Assembly: GCF_022811645.1 (NCBI RefSeq)
Contig: NZ_CP094534.1
Location: forward strand, 2,790,001-2,854,000
DNA from: Hymenobacter monticola
GTDB taxonomy: Bacteria; Bacteroidota; Bacteroidia; Cytophagales; Hymenobacteraceae
Length of the DNA: 64,000 nt
Direction: 5' to 3'
Shown here in pieces: positions 1-8,199 of the stretch. A program made the position numbers and the translations under genes. The notes under the pieces are model-generated. The model saw nothing but the letters and a program-made list of their open reading frames with translations, was not told the DNA's origin and made no database searches. Each line of letters begins with the position of its first letter. Positions within the stretch are counted from its first letter, which is position 1.

Positions 1-303
1 TGGTATGTCGATGATGCGTTGGAGATGCTGGACCACCACGGCGCCAGCCTCGTGCTGCACGACAAAGGCCCCGCCCGAAACGCCCAACTCAACGAAGGGG
101 CCGACTTTGTGTATATGCGCTTCCACGGCCCCAAGGGAAACTACCGCGAGTCCTACGAGCGCGACTTTCTGCACGACCAGGCCGAGCAGATACACGACTA
201 CCTCCGGGAGGGGAAAGACGTGTATGCCTACTTCAACAACACCATGGGCGCCGCGTTTGAAAATGCCCAGGACCTGTACCGGCTGGTAGCGGAGCGGGCG
301 TGA
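1..303 (+). CDS. DUF72 family protein, C-terminal fragment
   Basis: The reading frame is open from base 1, so the window cuts the gene and only about 100 C-terminal residues remain. The stretch VYMRFHGPKGNY followed by DVYAYFNNTMGAAFENA is typical of the end of DUF72 (YecE-like) proteins, TIM-barrel proteins of unknown reaction. The methionine encoded at 19 is internal; codons before it (WYVDDALE) continue the domain. Two hairpins follow the stop codon. Function cannot be inferred beyond the family. Confidence 0.85.
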   Translation, partial: WYVDDALEMLDHHGASLVLHDKGPARNAQLNEGADFVYMRFHGPKGNYRESYERDFLHDQAEQIHDYLREGKDVYAYFNNTMGAAFENAQDLYRLVAERA

Positions 304-313
304 GCCGTACCAC

Positions 314-357
314 TCGTGGCACCGCCCGGCCGAGGTTTCCGCTGGGCGGTGCCACGA
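314..357. terminator. Hairpin after the DUF72 gene
   Basis: A 14-nt arm (TCGTGGCACCGCCC) pairs with GGGCGGTGCCACGA around a short loop, just past the DUF72 stop. There is no strong T-tract, so it may be a processing or repeat element rather than a strict intrinsic terminator. A similar GTGGCACCGCCCC hairpin recurs at 26877-26919. Confidence 0.6.
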
Positions 358-391
358 AGAAGCCCCAGCCGCTGGCGGGGCGGGGGCTTCT
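358..391. repeat. GC hairpin, core of a dispersed repeat
   Basis: AGAAGCCCCAGCC and its complement GGGGCGGGGGCTTCT flank GCTGGC. The same core (CCCCAGCCGCTGGCGGGG) sits inside the two 99-bp repeats at 1111-1209 and 3174-3272, so this is a third, shorter copy. It may also terminate transcription between the converging DUF72 and Uma2 genes. Confidence 0.7.
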
Positions 392-417
392 GTCGTTAAT
401 CCTGCGGGCCGAGCTTT

Positions 418-1020
418 CTACACCGCCGCGTCAAACACTTCGCTCCACTCCACGGCCAGCCCGGGCAGCACCGTGACGGGCATGGGGCCGGGCGCGGCGT
501 ACTCGCCGGCCACCTCGTAGCGGCCGTGCGCGTCCAGCACGTAGGCCAGTACCGTCTGCTCGCCGGGAAACACCACCCAGTATTCGCGCACCCCGTTTTC
601 CTCGTAGAGGTCGAACTTCGTTTTGGTGTCGTGCTTGAGGTTGCCGGGCGACACGATTTCGATAATCCAGTCCGGGGCCCCCACGCAGCCGCGTTCGTCC
701 AGCTTGGCGGGGTCGCACACTACTAGGATGTCGGGCTGCACCACGGTTTGCACCTGCGCATCGCCCGCGCCCACGTTGCGCGTGAGGCGCACATCGAACG
801 GGGCGTGGTACATCTCGCACGGGCTGCGCCGCAAATGGCCTTCAATAACGTATTCCAAGCGCCGCGATAATTGCTGGTGTCGGCGGCTAGCCCCGGCCAT
901 TGGCCGCAGCACCTTGCCCTTTATCAGCTCCACAAACTCATCAAACCGCCACGTTAGGTAATCGGCGTAGGTGTACACGCCGTTTGGGTCGAGCTGCGAG
1001 AGGGAGGTGATAGGGGCCAT
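418..1020 (-). CDS. Uma2 family endonuclease (DUF820)
   Basis: About 200 residues beginning MAPITSLSQLDPNGVYTYAD. The protein has the Uma2/DUF820 plan: an N-terminal YLTW...FVELIKGKVL segment (E after the helix), then VVQPDILVVCDPAKLDERGC and GAPDWIIEIVSPGN. This last part carries the PD-(D/E)xK-like residues (PDI, EIVSP). A further in-frame ATG 39 bases upstream adds an uncharged extension that the family does not usually have, so the internal start at 1020 was chosen. Uma2 proteins are abundant in cyanobacteria and Hymenobacter; their biological role is poorly known. The gene stands alone and converges on the DUF72 gene. Confidence 0.85.
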   Translation of the reverse strand: MAPITSLSQLDPNGVYTYADYLTWRFDEFVELIKGKVLRPMAGASRRHQQLSRRLEYVIEGHLRRSPCEMYHAPFDVRLTRNVGAGDAQVQTVVQPDILVVCDPAKLDERGCVGAPDWIIEIVSPGNLKHDTKTKFDLYEENGVREYWVVFPGEQTVLAYVLDAHGRYEVAGEYAAPGPMPVTVLPGLAVEWSEVFDAAV

Positions 1021-1110
1021 GACACGGGGCAGTTGAAGGGGTTTGCGGGGCTCAAACAAAGATACAGCGGCTGACGAAGGTCGCCGGTAGTGTATTGATT
1101 CCCGCCAGCC

Positions 1111-1209
1111 GGCCCCGCCAGCAGCCCCAGCCGCTGGCGGGGCGGGGGCTGCTGGGGAAACGTTAGGGCGTAGCTGGGTTCCTTAGGCGCTGCCGGGGCT
1201 GGGGCGGCC
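1111..1209. repeat. 99-bp dispersed repeat, copy A
   Basis: This stretch matches 3174-3272 over 99 bases with about ten differences and no gaps, in the same orientation. Both copies begin GGCCCCGCCAGCAGCCCC and end GGCGGCC, and contain a GC hairpin followed by AAACGTT(A/G)GGGCGTAGCTGG. Several of the differences would change residues in the minus-strand frame that is open through both copies, so there is no sign that the repeat is protein-coding. Confidence 0.85.
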
Positions 1210-1262
1210 GGTTGGGTGCCTATTGCCGAGGGATTAATGTTATACATTGGTCAAACCAACAC

Positions 1263-1793
1263 CTACTTAATAACTCGTTTGTCTTGGATTAAGGAGGTTA
1301 AGAAAAATCGACCGGTTTGCGGGAACCTAATCTCGCAATAAATCCGGTCCTTTCGCTGCTTCAACCATCTTTTGGCCGTGGGATGTTCGAAGGGATAAGT
1401 GTCGATGACGATGGTGGCTGGCTGGTTTGGGAAGTACAAGAACTGATACTCGCCTTTGAGTGTGGCACCTTGAATTGGGCCATACCAGTCCTTGAAATAG
1501 AGCACGACCTGGGTCAGCGAATCCGTCAGCTTGGGAAAGCTTAGTTCATCGGCAGTGGGCCGAACTAAGAACGTGTCCTTCTCAGTCATCAACTCCATGT
1601 AAAACGGATTAGGCGTCTTGCGCGAGTCGATAGGCAGCGAATCGACCACCACGGTGATATTTGAGGTGCCTATTACCTGCATAGAGCTATAGTGTACGCC
1701 CTTGTGTTTGGTGTTGCAGGAAGTGCCCGTTCCTAGAAAAAGCAGTATGGCTGCACCTATAAAATGGGAAAAGCGAAGAGCGTTGCTAGGCAT
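1263..1793 (-). CDS. Hypothetical lipoprotein
   Basis: A 176-residue protein with an N-terminal hydrophobic stretch (FIGAAILLFLGTGTSC) ending in a cysteine at about residue 26, consistent with a lipobox. The mature part is rich in beta-strand-like segments (MQVIGTSNITVVVDSLP, VVLYFKDWYGPIQGATLKGEYQFLYF). I do not recognise a family. The segment FPKLTDSLTQVVLYF and a basic C-terminus (RYPQTGRFF-like region ending KRVIK) give no catalytic signature. Base composition is a little lower in GC than the neighbours. It is probably anchored in a membrane facing the periplasm or the surface. Confidence 0.7.
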   Translation of the reverse strand: MPSNALRFSHFIGAAILLFLGTGTSCNTKHKGVHYSSMQVIGTSNITVVVDSLPIDSRKTPNPFYMELMTEKDTFLVRPTADELSFPKLTDSLTQVVLYFKDWYGPIQGATLKGEYQFLYFPNQPATIVIDTYPFEHPTAKRWLKQRKDRIYCEIRFPQTGRFFLTSLIQDKRVIK

Positions 1794-1951
1794 GAGTGTT
1801 TAGGAAAACGGTGATTCAAGCCGCTAGTTAGGGTTTAATTCCGAAGAGTTTCCTCACGCCCGCTCGTCAACCCGCCACCAAAACCAGAACCCAGAGCAGC
1901 ACCAGTTACCCGCGCCCCAACGCCCCAAAACAGACCCAGACCTGGAACCCA

Positions 1952-1989
1952 CGAAAAAGGCCCTCACCGCAAGGTGAGAGCCTTTTTCG
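1952..1989. terminator. Bidirectional terminator with GCAA loop
   Basis: CGAAAAAGGCCCTCACC, GCAA tetraloop, GGTGAGAGCCTTTTTCG. The stem has A-tracts on one side and T-tracts on the other. It sits downstream of the gene at 2061-2780 and can terminate it on the minus strand. Confidence 0.9.
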
Positions 1990-2060
1990 TTATCGTGCAA
2001 AGTCAGCGCCTTGTAACTCGCCCCCGCACCGCCCCAGTGGCCCAGCCGCTCTAAGCGCCG

Positions 2061-2780
2061 TTATACCGCCCCGTCCAGTTTCGGCGGAGTTTTCGCGGAG
2101 GCTTTGCCAGCGCGTTTGGGCAGGCCCCGCCGCTTGTTGGCCTCCTTGAAGGCCACATAAAAGGCCGGCCACTGAAACGCCGGGTCCGTATCGGTGCGCT
2201 GGCCCTTGAGCAGCGTCTCCATCAGGCGCAGGGCGGCGCTGAGGCGGCGCAGCAGCTCCGGCAGCGCCAGCGTGGCCAGGCGCGGGGCGGCTTTGGCGTC
2301 GGTCTGGTCGTCGGCGGCGTCTTCGAACAGCTTGGCCGCGTCGGCCGGGGCCTGAATCACGGCATCGCTCAGGCGGTAGTCTTTGCGCACCTGGGCGGGC
2401 AGGGCCGCCACGGCCTTCACCAGGTCGCGCACGTGGTTCACGTCCTCGGTGGCCTCGCCGTAGCGCACGTCGGCGTAGGAGAGGGTGAAGGCCTGCTTCA
2501 ACCCCAGCTGGTTGGTGGCCAGCGCATAGCCCACCGCCTTGGCCGAGAGCGTGGCCGTGGCCTGCGCCATTTTTTCGCGGGCGTCGTCCTTGTCGGTCGT
2601 TGCGGGCGTGGTGCGGGTGTCCTGGGTTTGCTGCTGGGCCTCGATGGCGGTCACCAGCTCGGCGCGGTCGGTGTTGGCGGCTTGCAGGGGCAGGAAGTCC
2701 GCCAGCTCTTTGGAATAATCGGCGGCGACCAGGCCCACGCGCTGGCCGCTGTCGAGGATGGAGGTGTCTTGGGCATCCAT
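2061..2780 (-). CDS. Conserved hypothetical protein, alpha-helical
   Basis: A 239-residue soluble protein starting MDAQDTSILDSGQRVGLV. It is predicted mostly helical: an N-terminal region with ALATNQLGLKQAFTLSYADVRYGEATEDVNHVRDLV, a middle part rich in Ala, Leu and Asp, and a basic C-terminal tail (KEANKRRGLPKRAGKASAKTPP). There is no signal peptide or membrane segment. It looks like a protein found mainly in Hymenobacter and relatives, without a named function; I cannot assign a domain. The basic tail could bind nucleic acid or another acidic partner, which is a guess. A terminator follows at 1952-1989, and 552 bases of repeat-rich DNA lie upstream. Confidence 0.65.
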   Translation of the reverse strand: MDAQDTSILDSGQRVGLVAADYSKELADFLPLQAANTDRAELVTAIEAQQQTQDTRTTPATTDKDDAREKMAQATATLSAKAVGYALATNQLGLKQAFTLSYADVRYGEATEDVNHVRDLVKAVAALPAQVRKDYRLSDAVIQAPADAAKLFEDAADDQTDAKAAPRLATLALPELLRRLSAALRLMETLLKGQRTDTDPAFQWPAFYVAFKEANKRRGLPKRAGKASAKTPPKLDGAV

Positions 2781-2945
2781 AAAAAGGGTAGTTGGGTTGG
2801 GAATGATGAGGCAGTAAGCTACCGATTCTCCCCCGTAGTAGGTAGGTATTCCCGACGTTACTCCCCTTGTCTTCCCCGCTATCCGCTCCTATTCGCCGTG
2901 GACGGGGTTTTAGCCGCCAAAAATTTGTTGGGGCCGGAGCCTGGC

Positions 2946-3173
2946 ATGTAAGAGCGGCCACTTGGCGTGTAGGCGCAAGCCCGTGGCGTGTAGGAGCAGC
3001 CGCTTGGCGTGTAGGAGCATGCCCGGGACGTGTAGGAGGAGGCGCGAGACGTGTAGGAGCAGCCCCGTGGCGTGTAGGAGCAAGCCCGTGGCGTGTAGGA
3101 GCGCGCCCGAGAGGCGTAGGAGCACGTCCGTGGCGTGTAGGAGGGGCCGCGTGGCGTGTAAGCGGCCCCGGCC
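2946..3173. repeat. 21-bp tandem repeat, 11 units
   Basis: Units begin at 2946, 2967, 2988, 3009, 3030, 3051, 3072, 3093, 3114, 3135 and 3156, exactly 21 bases apart. The consensus is GTGTAGGAGCA then GCCCGTGGC. Units are imperfect, mostly differing in the middle. The array runs straight into copy B of the 99-bp repeat. On the minus strand it would encode a heptapeptide repeat of the type SYTPRAC. Confidence 0.95.
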
Positions 3174-3272
3174 GGCCCCGCCAGCAGCCCCAGCCGCTGG
3201 CGGGGCCGGGGCTTCTGGGGAAACGTTGGGGCGTAGCTGGGTTTCTTGGATACTGTCGGGGCTGCGGCGGCC
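3174..3272. repeat. 99-bp dispersed repeat, copy B
   Basis: Partner of 1111-1209, about 90 percent identical, same orientation, two kilobases away. The left end abuts the minisatellite, which is absent from copy A. Confidence 0.85.
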
Positions 3273-3332
3273 ACTATCCTTTTGCTGAACTGTCCTGCAG
3301 AGATACTTCCCGTTTTATTCTGAGTTCATTAT

Positions 3333-3932
3333 TCACTTTCTGCTATAGTCATTCACGTACCATTGGCCCACAGCAACCGAATCGAGGGGAGAAGTTGAGG
3401 GAGCAAAATGCGCTTTGCTGGCCACCCGAATAAGCTCTGCTTCCACCGCTGGGCTAGGGGAGAACAATTTGAATTTGGCGAGCATGTCGACTGCATCGCC
3501 CTCCGTCACCGGAAGCACCACGGCCTTAGCCACGGTGCCGTCGGGTAATACGGTAAAACGAACGAATATTTTAAACGCCGTCCCTTCGAGGCCAAGCCCC
3601 GGGTTCCCGATATACAGACTGCTCTTTGCAGCCTGTAGATTTTTTTGAACGGTCTTGATTAAAAAGTCTTGGTACTGAAATTCCTGCTGCCTGCGCTCTA
3701 CACCACTTAAGTGCCAGAACCGAGGAAAAACAGGTGAAACAATTTCCGGCGTGCCACCCACTGCTTTGCTCTTCGTTTTAGCTGGAACCCCGGCCGCTGG
3801 GGTTGGCGAGCGAGAGCGGGTAACCAACATTCCAGGAGCTGCATAAACCCCATCACGGGCCTGCGCTGACGCATCGAGAACCTCGACGGATGAAAGAACA
3901 GCAATTAGAAGGACGTGGCGCATATGGTTCAT
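3333..3932 (-). CDS. Exported hypothetical protein, TonB C-terminus-like
   Basis: A 199-residue protein with an N-terminal signal-like segment (MRHVLLIAVLSSVEVLDASA). A Pro/Thr/Lys-rich linker follows, then a globular C-terminal half. That half carries FVRFTVLPDGTVAKAVVLP and EAELIRVASKAHFAPS, which follow the spacing of TonB C-terminal domains (beta-strand with DG turn, then helix with an E.IR pattern ending at a Pro). There is no TonB-like transmembrane plus Pro-rich spanner of the usual length, so it is probably a secreted or periplasmic relative. Either of two methionines (residues 1 and 4) may start it. The family call is tentative. Confidence 0.6.
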   Translation of the reverse strand: MNHMRHVLLIAVLSSVEVLDASAQARDGVYAAPGMLVTRSRSPTPAAGVPAKTKSKAVGGTPEIVSPVFPRFWHLSGVERRQQEFQYQDFLIKTVQKNLQAAKSSLYIGNPGLGLEGTAFKIFVRFTVLPDGTVAKAVVLPVTEGDAVDMLAKFKLFSPSPAVEAELIRVASKAHFAPSTSPLDSVAVGQWYVNDYSRK

Positions 3933-4118
3933 TTTCCTAAGCTACACAACGCAAGGTCATACGTTGGTATTGCCATAACTAAAAAAAACGCCCCTTTTGG
4001 CAAACTACTAGCAGGGCCTCAAAACCGAGTAGCCTTCAAGCTGCTGTAATAAGTCCCCACCTCCCTGCCAAAACGGCCGCCCCCCAAACCCGGCCCCAAC
4101 CTTGCCCCAGCCCGGGCC

Positions 4119-6002
4119 ATGTTTGACTTCCTGAAATCCATCTCCGCCAAGAACCCCAACGCCGGGCGCGGCCCCGAAAAGCCCGCCGTGAGCGTGCGCG
4201 AGCGGGTATCGGCCCTGCGCCACCTGCCCGCCTTCCTGAAACTCATCTGGGCCACCAGCCCCGCGCTGGCCTCCGCCAACCTCGTGCTGCGCCTGCTGCG
4301 CGCGTTTCTGCCGCTGGCCACGCTCTACGTCGGCCGCCTGATTATCGACGACGTGGTGGCCCTCACCAAGCTGCCCGCCACCGCCCGCCAGCTCACGCCC
4401 GTGCTCACCCTCGTGGGCCTCGAGTTCGGCCTCGTGCTGCTCGCCGATGCCCTGGGCCGCGGCGTGGCCCTGCTCGACTCGCTGCTCGGCGACCTGTTCG
4501 CCAACCAGTCCTCCATCCGCCTCATGGAGCACGCCGCCCGCCTCGACCTCGACCAGTTCGAAGACAGCACCTTCTACGACAAGCTCGAGCGCGCCCGCCG
4601 CCAAACCCTCTCCCGCACCGTGCTCATGAGCCAGGTGCTCAGCCAGGGCCAGGATTTCATCACCCTCGTGCTCCTCGCCGGCGGCCTCGTCGCCTTCCAG
4701 CCCTGGCTGCTGGGGCTGCTGCTGCTGGCCGTGGTGCCCGCCTTCCTCGGCGAGTCGCACTTCAACGAGCGCAGCTACTCCCTCTCGCACTCCTGGACGC
4801 CCGAGCGCCGCGAGCTCGACTACCTCCGCCAAACCGGCGCCTCCGACGAAACCGCCAAGGAAGTCAAGATTTTCGGCCTCTCCGATTTCCTCATCGGCCG
4901 CTTCCGCACCCTCTCCGACGACTTCTACCGCCAAAACAAATCCCTCGTGCTGCGCCGCGCCGGCTGGGGCACGCTCTTCGCCGCCATCGGCGCGGCCGGC
5001 TACTACGGCGCCTACGTCTACATCATCGCCCGCACCGCGGCGGGCAGCATCTCGCTCGGCCAGCTCACCTTCCTGGCCGGCTCCTTCGCCCGCCTGCGCG
5101 CCCTGCTCGAAGGCATCCTCAGCCGCTTCAGCTCCGTGGCCGACGGCGCCTTGTATCTGCAGGATTTCTTCGACTTCTTTGCGCTCCGGCCGCGCATCGT
5201 GCGCCAGGAGCTCACCGGCGAACGACCCATTCCCTTCCCCCGGCCCATTCAGCAGGGTTTTCAGTTTGAAAACGTCGGCTTCCAGTACAAGAATGGTACA
5301 AAATGGGCCATTCGGAACCTTAGCTTTACCCTGCAAGCCGGCGAAAAGCTGGCCCTTGTGGGCGAAAACGGCGCCGGCAAAACCACCCTCGTCAAGCTAC
5401 TGGCCCGCCTCTACGACCCCACCGAAGGCCGCATATTACTTGATGGCCACGACCTGCGCGAGTACGACCCCGCCGAGCTGCGCCAGGAAATCGGCGTCAT
5501 CTTCCAGGATTTCGTGCGCTTCCAGCTCCCCGCCGGCCAGAACCTCGCCGTGGGCCGCATCTCCGAGCGCCACAACCAGCCCCGCATCGAAACCGCCGCC
5601 CAGCAAAGCCTCGCCGACACCGTCATCGCCAAGCTCCCCGGCGGCTACGACCAAATGATTGGCCGCCGCTTCAACGGCGGCGTGGACCTGAGCGGCGGCG
5701 AGTGGCAGAAAATCGCCCTCGGCCGCGCCTACATGCGCGACGCCCAGCTCCTCATCCTCGACGAGCCCACGGCAGCACTAGACGCCCGCGCCGAGTTCGA
5801 AGTCTTCGAGCGCTTCAAGGAGCTCACCCAGGGCAAAACCGCCGTCCTCATCAGCCACCGCTTCAGCACCGTCCGCATGGCCGACCGCATCCTGGTCATC
5901 GAAAACGGCCAGTTCGTAGAAATCGGCTCGCACGAAGCGTTGCTGGCTAAGGGTGGGCGCTACGCAGAGTTGTTTGCCTTGCAGGCGGCGGGGTACCGGT
6001 AG
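4119..6002 (+). CDS. ABC exporter, fused permease and ATPase
   Basis: A 627-residue half-transporter. The N-terminal about 350 residues form the six-helix exporter membrane domain (ASANLVLRLLRAFLPLATLYVG; FITLVLLAGGLVAFQPWLLGLLLLAVV). The C-terminal ATPase has Walker A GENGAGKTT near residue 415, Q-loop VIFQDF, signature LSGGEWQKIALGRA near 525 and Walker B LLILDEPTAALD near 545, with the switch His in LISHRFSTV. It would work as a homodimer in the inner membrane; the substrate (lipid, peptide or drug) cannot be told. The stop codon TAG is the first three bases of an inverted repeat at 6000-6085. The gene has no operon partner. Confidence 0.92.
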   Translation: MFDFLKSISAKNPNAGRGPEKPAVSVRERVSALRHLPAFLKLIWATSPALASANLVLRLLRAFLPLATLYVGRLIIDDVVALTKLPATARQLTPVLTLVGLEFGLVLLADALGRGVALLDSLLGDLFANQSSIRLMEHAARLDLDQFEDSTFYDKLERARRQTLSRTVLMSQVLSQGQDFITLVLLAGGLVAFQPWLLGLLLLAVVPAFLGESHFNERSYSLSHSWTPERRELDYLRQTGASDETAKEVKIFGLSDFLIGRFRTLSDDFYRQNKSLVLRRAGWGTLFAAIGAAGYYGAYVYIIARTAAGSISLGQLTFLAGSFARLRALLEGILSRFSSVADGALYLQDFFDFFALRPRIVRQELTGERPIPFPRPIQQGFQFENVGFQYKNGTKWAIRNLSFTLQAGEKLALVGENGAGKTTLVKLLARLYDPTEGRILLDGHDLREYDPAELRQEIGVIFQDFVRFQLPAGQNLAVGRISERHNQPRIETAAQQSLADTVIAKLPGGYDQMIGRRFNGGVDLSGGEWQKIALGRAYMRDAQLLILDEPTAALDARAEFEVFERFKELTQGKTAVLISHRFSTVRMADRILVIENGQFVEIGSHEALLAKGGRYAELFALQAAGYR

Positions 6003-6085
6003 GGGCGGGGCTTGCCACCGCCCGGCTATTCGCGCCGTTCCAACGAGTTCGTTCAATGGCCGGGCGGGGACAAGCCCCGCCCCTA
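6000..6085. repeat. Inverted repeat (REP-like), 27-nt arms
   Basis: Left arm 6000-6026 (TAGGGGCGGGGCTTGCC...) pairs with 6059-6085 (...GGCAAGCCCCGCCCCTA type) with two mismatches in 27. The left arm starts with the stop codon of the ABC exporter. The 32-nt spacer is not palindromic. Confidence 0.9.
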
Positions 6086-6372
6086 CATCTCAGCCGCAAA
6101 GCCCGCTTTCATCGGCGCCACTCCGGCTTCCTCGCAAATCTGTGCCAGCAGCAGCGTTAGGTTCAGCTTGGGAATCACGACGGCATCCTCCGCTTCCAAC
6201 CGGCTGCTGATTCCAGATTGGGCGCCACTTTCGATGACTGCCGTCAAATGCCATTGCGGTTGAGATTGGGCCAAATATTTGATAAAATCATAATTTTATC
6301 CCCCTCGGCTTGCCCCTTAAATGCCTTAGGTTTCGTACATTGGTATTCTTAAACTCGATGCCCATCTAACAT
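6086..6372. other. Intergenic region upstream of the DUF4136 gene
   Basis: There is no supported gene. A short minus-strand frame opens here with only a TTG start and no clear family. TAGGTTTC near 6326-6340 is one base off the Bacteroidota -7 motif and may be the promoter of the lipoprotein gene at 6373. Confidence 0.4.
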
Positions 6373-6984
6373 ATGAAATCTACAATTACGCTATTGATGC
6401 TGACCATGCTCGGGCTGGCCGGATGCATGACCACCCGCGAGGCCCGGGTTGATTCGGATTACAGCTACCGCGGCAATTTTCGGCACTACCGCACCTACGA
6501 TTTCGTGACCGGCACCGGCCTCACCTCCGACAGCAGCCGCCTGGGCCAGTCCCTGCGCGAGGCCATTCAGCAGCGCTTCCTGGCCCAGGGCTACCGCAAG
6601 GCTTCCCGCCGCCCCGACATGCTGGTGAACTTCCGGGTGTACGAGGGCGACATGAACTTCCACGGCTTCCAGCAGGAAGACCTCAGCCAGTGGATTAAGC
6701 GCAACATCGAGGAAAACGACGATACACCCAAGGAAGACCGCCAGGGCTACCAGCCCGTGCGCCTGCTGCTGGCCGAAGGCACGCTGCTCGTCACGCTCAT
6801 CGACGTGAAAACCAACCGCGCCGTGTGGAACGGCTACGCTTCGGGTGTGACGGTGCCCGAAGGCCCCATGGGCGAAATCGTGCTCAAACGCTCTGTGCGC
6901 TCCATCCTCGACCGCTACCGCGTCTTCACCGAAGAATTTGCCAACGGCAACGTGAGCCCCTCCGGCGGCGACACGGAGCGGTAG
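6373..6984 (+). CDS. DUF4136 family lipoprotein
   Basis: A 203-residue lipoprotein. MKSTITLLMLTMLGLAGC is a clear signal peptide with lipobox LAGC. The mature part has the DUF4136 pattern: DSDYSYRGNFRHYRTYDF near the N-terminus, a helix with LREAIQQRFLAQGYRKA, then PDMLVNFRV, and TLLVTLIDVKTNRAVWNGYA. The C-terminal helix RSVRSILDRY is also conserved in the family. DUF4136 proteins are envelope lipoproteins of unknown function. The gene is monocistronic, with an AT-rich stretch upstream and an inverted repeat enclosing a terminator downstream. Confidence 0.88.
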   Translation: MKSTITLLMLTMLGLAGCMTTREARVDSDYSYRGNFRHYRTYDFVTGTGLTSDSSRLGQSLREAIQQRFLAQGYRKASRRPDMLVNFRVYEGDMNFHGFQQEDLSQWIKRNIEENDDTPKEDRQGYQPVRLLLAEGTLLVTLIDVKTNRAVWNGYASGVTVPEGPMGEIVLKRSVRSILDRYRVFTEEFANGNVSPSGGDTER

Positions 6985-7007
6985 GAGGTCTTTTGCCTGA
7001 GACGTCT

Positions 7008-7181
7008 GTCATTGCGAGGGCGCAGCCCGTGGCAATCCGTCCTGTTCTCAGCGACCAACCTTCTAATGTGACAAGCCCAACTAAAAAGCCCCGGTGCCGA
7101 AATGGTACCGGGGCTTTCTGGTAAAAGGGCGTTTCTAGTGTTGACAGGACGGATTGCCACGGGCTGCGCCCTCGCAATGAC
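7008..7181. repeat. Inverted repeat with perfect 38-nt arms
   Basis: 7008-7045 and 7144-7181 are perfect reverse complements over 38 nt (GTCATTGCGAGGGCGCAGCC... and its complement). The terminator at 7085-7117 lies in the middle. It separates the DUF4136 gene (plus) from xdhC (minus), whose stop is eleven bases away. Confidence 0.95.
7085..7117. terminator. Terminator between converging genes
   Basis: AAAGCCCCGGT and ACCGGGGCTTT form an 11-bp stem, with A and T tracts on either side, so it can work in both directions. Confidence 0.85.
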
Positions 7182-7191
7182 ACCGCCGCCT

Positions 7192-8196
7192 TTATTCTCC
7201 CTCCATAGCCGCTTCCCGCCGCACCTGAATCAGCTCTGCGGCGATGCTAATAGCAATTTCCTCGGGCGTCTGGCTGTGAATGGGCAAGCCGATAGGACCC
7301 CGCAGGCGCACTATTTCCGCGTCTGAAAACCCGTCCTCCCGCAGGCCCCGCCGCAGCTCGGCTACTTTGGCTACGCTGCCCATCACGCCCAGGTAGCGGT
7401 AGGGGCGGCCGAGCAGCTGGCGCAGCACCACGGCATCGGTGCGGTAGCCCACGGTCATCACCACCACGTAGCGGTGCGGGCCGGCGGGCACGGCGGCGGC
7501 CACGTTTTCGTAGTCGACGCGGTGGCGGTAATGGGCGGCGTGGTTGTTTTCGAAGGTGGGCAAGTTGATACGGTCGTCGAGTACCGTCAGCTCAAAATCC
7601 AGGGCAGCGGCTACGTTCGACAGCGCCAGGCTGACGTGGCCTCCGCCCACAATGGTGAGTTGGTCGCGGAAGCCCAGCCGCTCGCGGTAGTGCCACGCCG
7701 GGCCGGGGTGGTAGTCGTAGAACGGCGTTTCAGCCGCGGCTAAAGCTGCTTCGGTAGCTGGTGGCACCACCAGAAGGCCAGCCGCCGGACTCAGTTCCAG
7801 ATAACTACCGGTGTTTGCCTGCAAGGCATTTATAACGGCTTCCACCGCGGCCAAATCGGCTGCCGAAAGCGGCCACAGCAGCACGTCCTGCTCTCCTGAG
7901 CACATCATGCCGGAGCGGTCGGCCGGCGCCTCCCGCCGATGAATCTGGGGCCGCAGCAGGGGCCCGGTGTCAGCCTCACGCAGACGCTGCCGGGCCAACT
8001 CCACCCACTTATGCTCCATGATACCGCCCCCGATGGAACCCGCCACGGTGTCGGCCGTAACGGCCATTTTGAAGCCCTGGCGGCCGGGGCTGCTGCCTTC
8101 GCTGCGCACCACGCACAGCAGGGCCACCGGTGCGCCCGCCCGTAGGCTGGCCGCTGCCAGGGTCCAAACGGGTAGGTCGCGGGGAGAGGAGGGCAT
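7192..8196 (-). CDS. xdhC: XdhC, xanthine dehydrogenase maturation factor
   Basis: A 334-residue XdhC/CoxI family protein. The N-terminal XdhC_CoxI domain has VALLCVVRSEGSSPGRQGFKM and the GSIGGGIMEH loop. The C-terminal Rossmann domain has LTIVGGGHVSLALSNVA near residue 185 and YLGVMGS. The family binds molybdenum cofactor, helps sulfurate it, and inserts it into the large xanthine dehydrogenase subunit. That fits xdhA and xdhB further along in this window. It lies downstream of puuD on the same strand, separated by an AT-rich inverted repeat, so the two may form one transcript. Confidence 0.93.
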   Translation of the reverse strand: MPSSPRDLPVWTLAAASLRAGAPVALLCVVRSEGSSPGRQGFKMAVTADTVAGSIGGGIMEHKWVELARQRLREADTGPLLRPQIHRREAPADRSGMMCSGEQDVLLWPLSAADLAAVEAVINALQANTGSYLELSPAAGLLVVPPATEAALAAAETPFYDYHPGPAWHYRERLGFRDQLTIVGGGHVSLALSNVAAALDFELTVLDDRINLPTFENNHAAHYRHRVDYENVAAAVPAGPHRYVVVMTVGYRTDAVVLRQLLGRPYRYLGVMGSVAKVAELRRGLREDGFSDAEIVRLRGPIGLPIHSQTPEEIAISIAAELIQVRREAAMEGE

Positions 8197-8199
8197 GGT

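Larger units (their letters stand above)
2781..3332. other. Repeat-rich intergenic region
   Basis: No convincing gene lies here. It holds the 11-copy 21-bp minisatellite (2946-3173) and copy B of the 99-bp repeat (3174-3272). Both strands are open across the minisatellite because a 21-bp unit keeps frame; I regard these frames as by-products. The part from 2781 to 2945 holds nothing I can identify except the presumed promoter of the upstream-facing gene. Confidence 0.7.

Noticed and set aside
954..1247. Minus-strand frame through the 99-bp repeat, resembling one at 2879-3274
   Set aside because: The similarity is fully explained by the shared DNA repeat; differences change amino acids freely and neither frame has a known family.
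2946..3173. Tandem units considered as a CRISPR array
   Set aside because: Units are contiguous at 21 bases with no spacers, and no cas genes are present.
4008..5336. Long minus-strand frame (442 codons) opposite the ABC exporter
   Set aside because: It is antisense to a gene with all ABC motifs, rich in Gly/Glu/Ala, and has no family pattern; GC-rich codons leave the opposite strand open.
6083..6274. Minus-strand 63-codon frame after the ABC exporter
   Set aside because: It starts only at TTG, with no ATG before an upstream stop; it ends in a repeat arm and matches no family I know. It could be a gene remnant.
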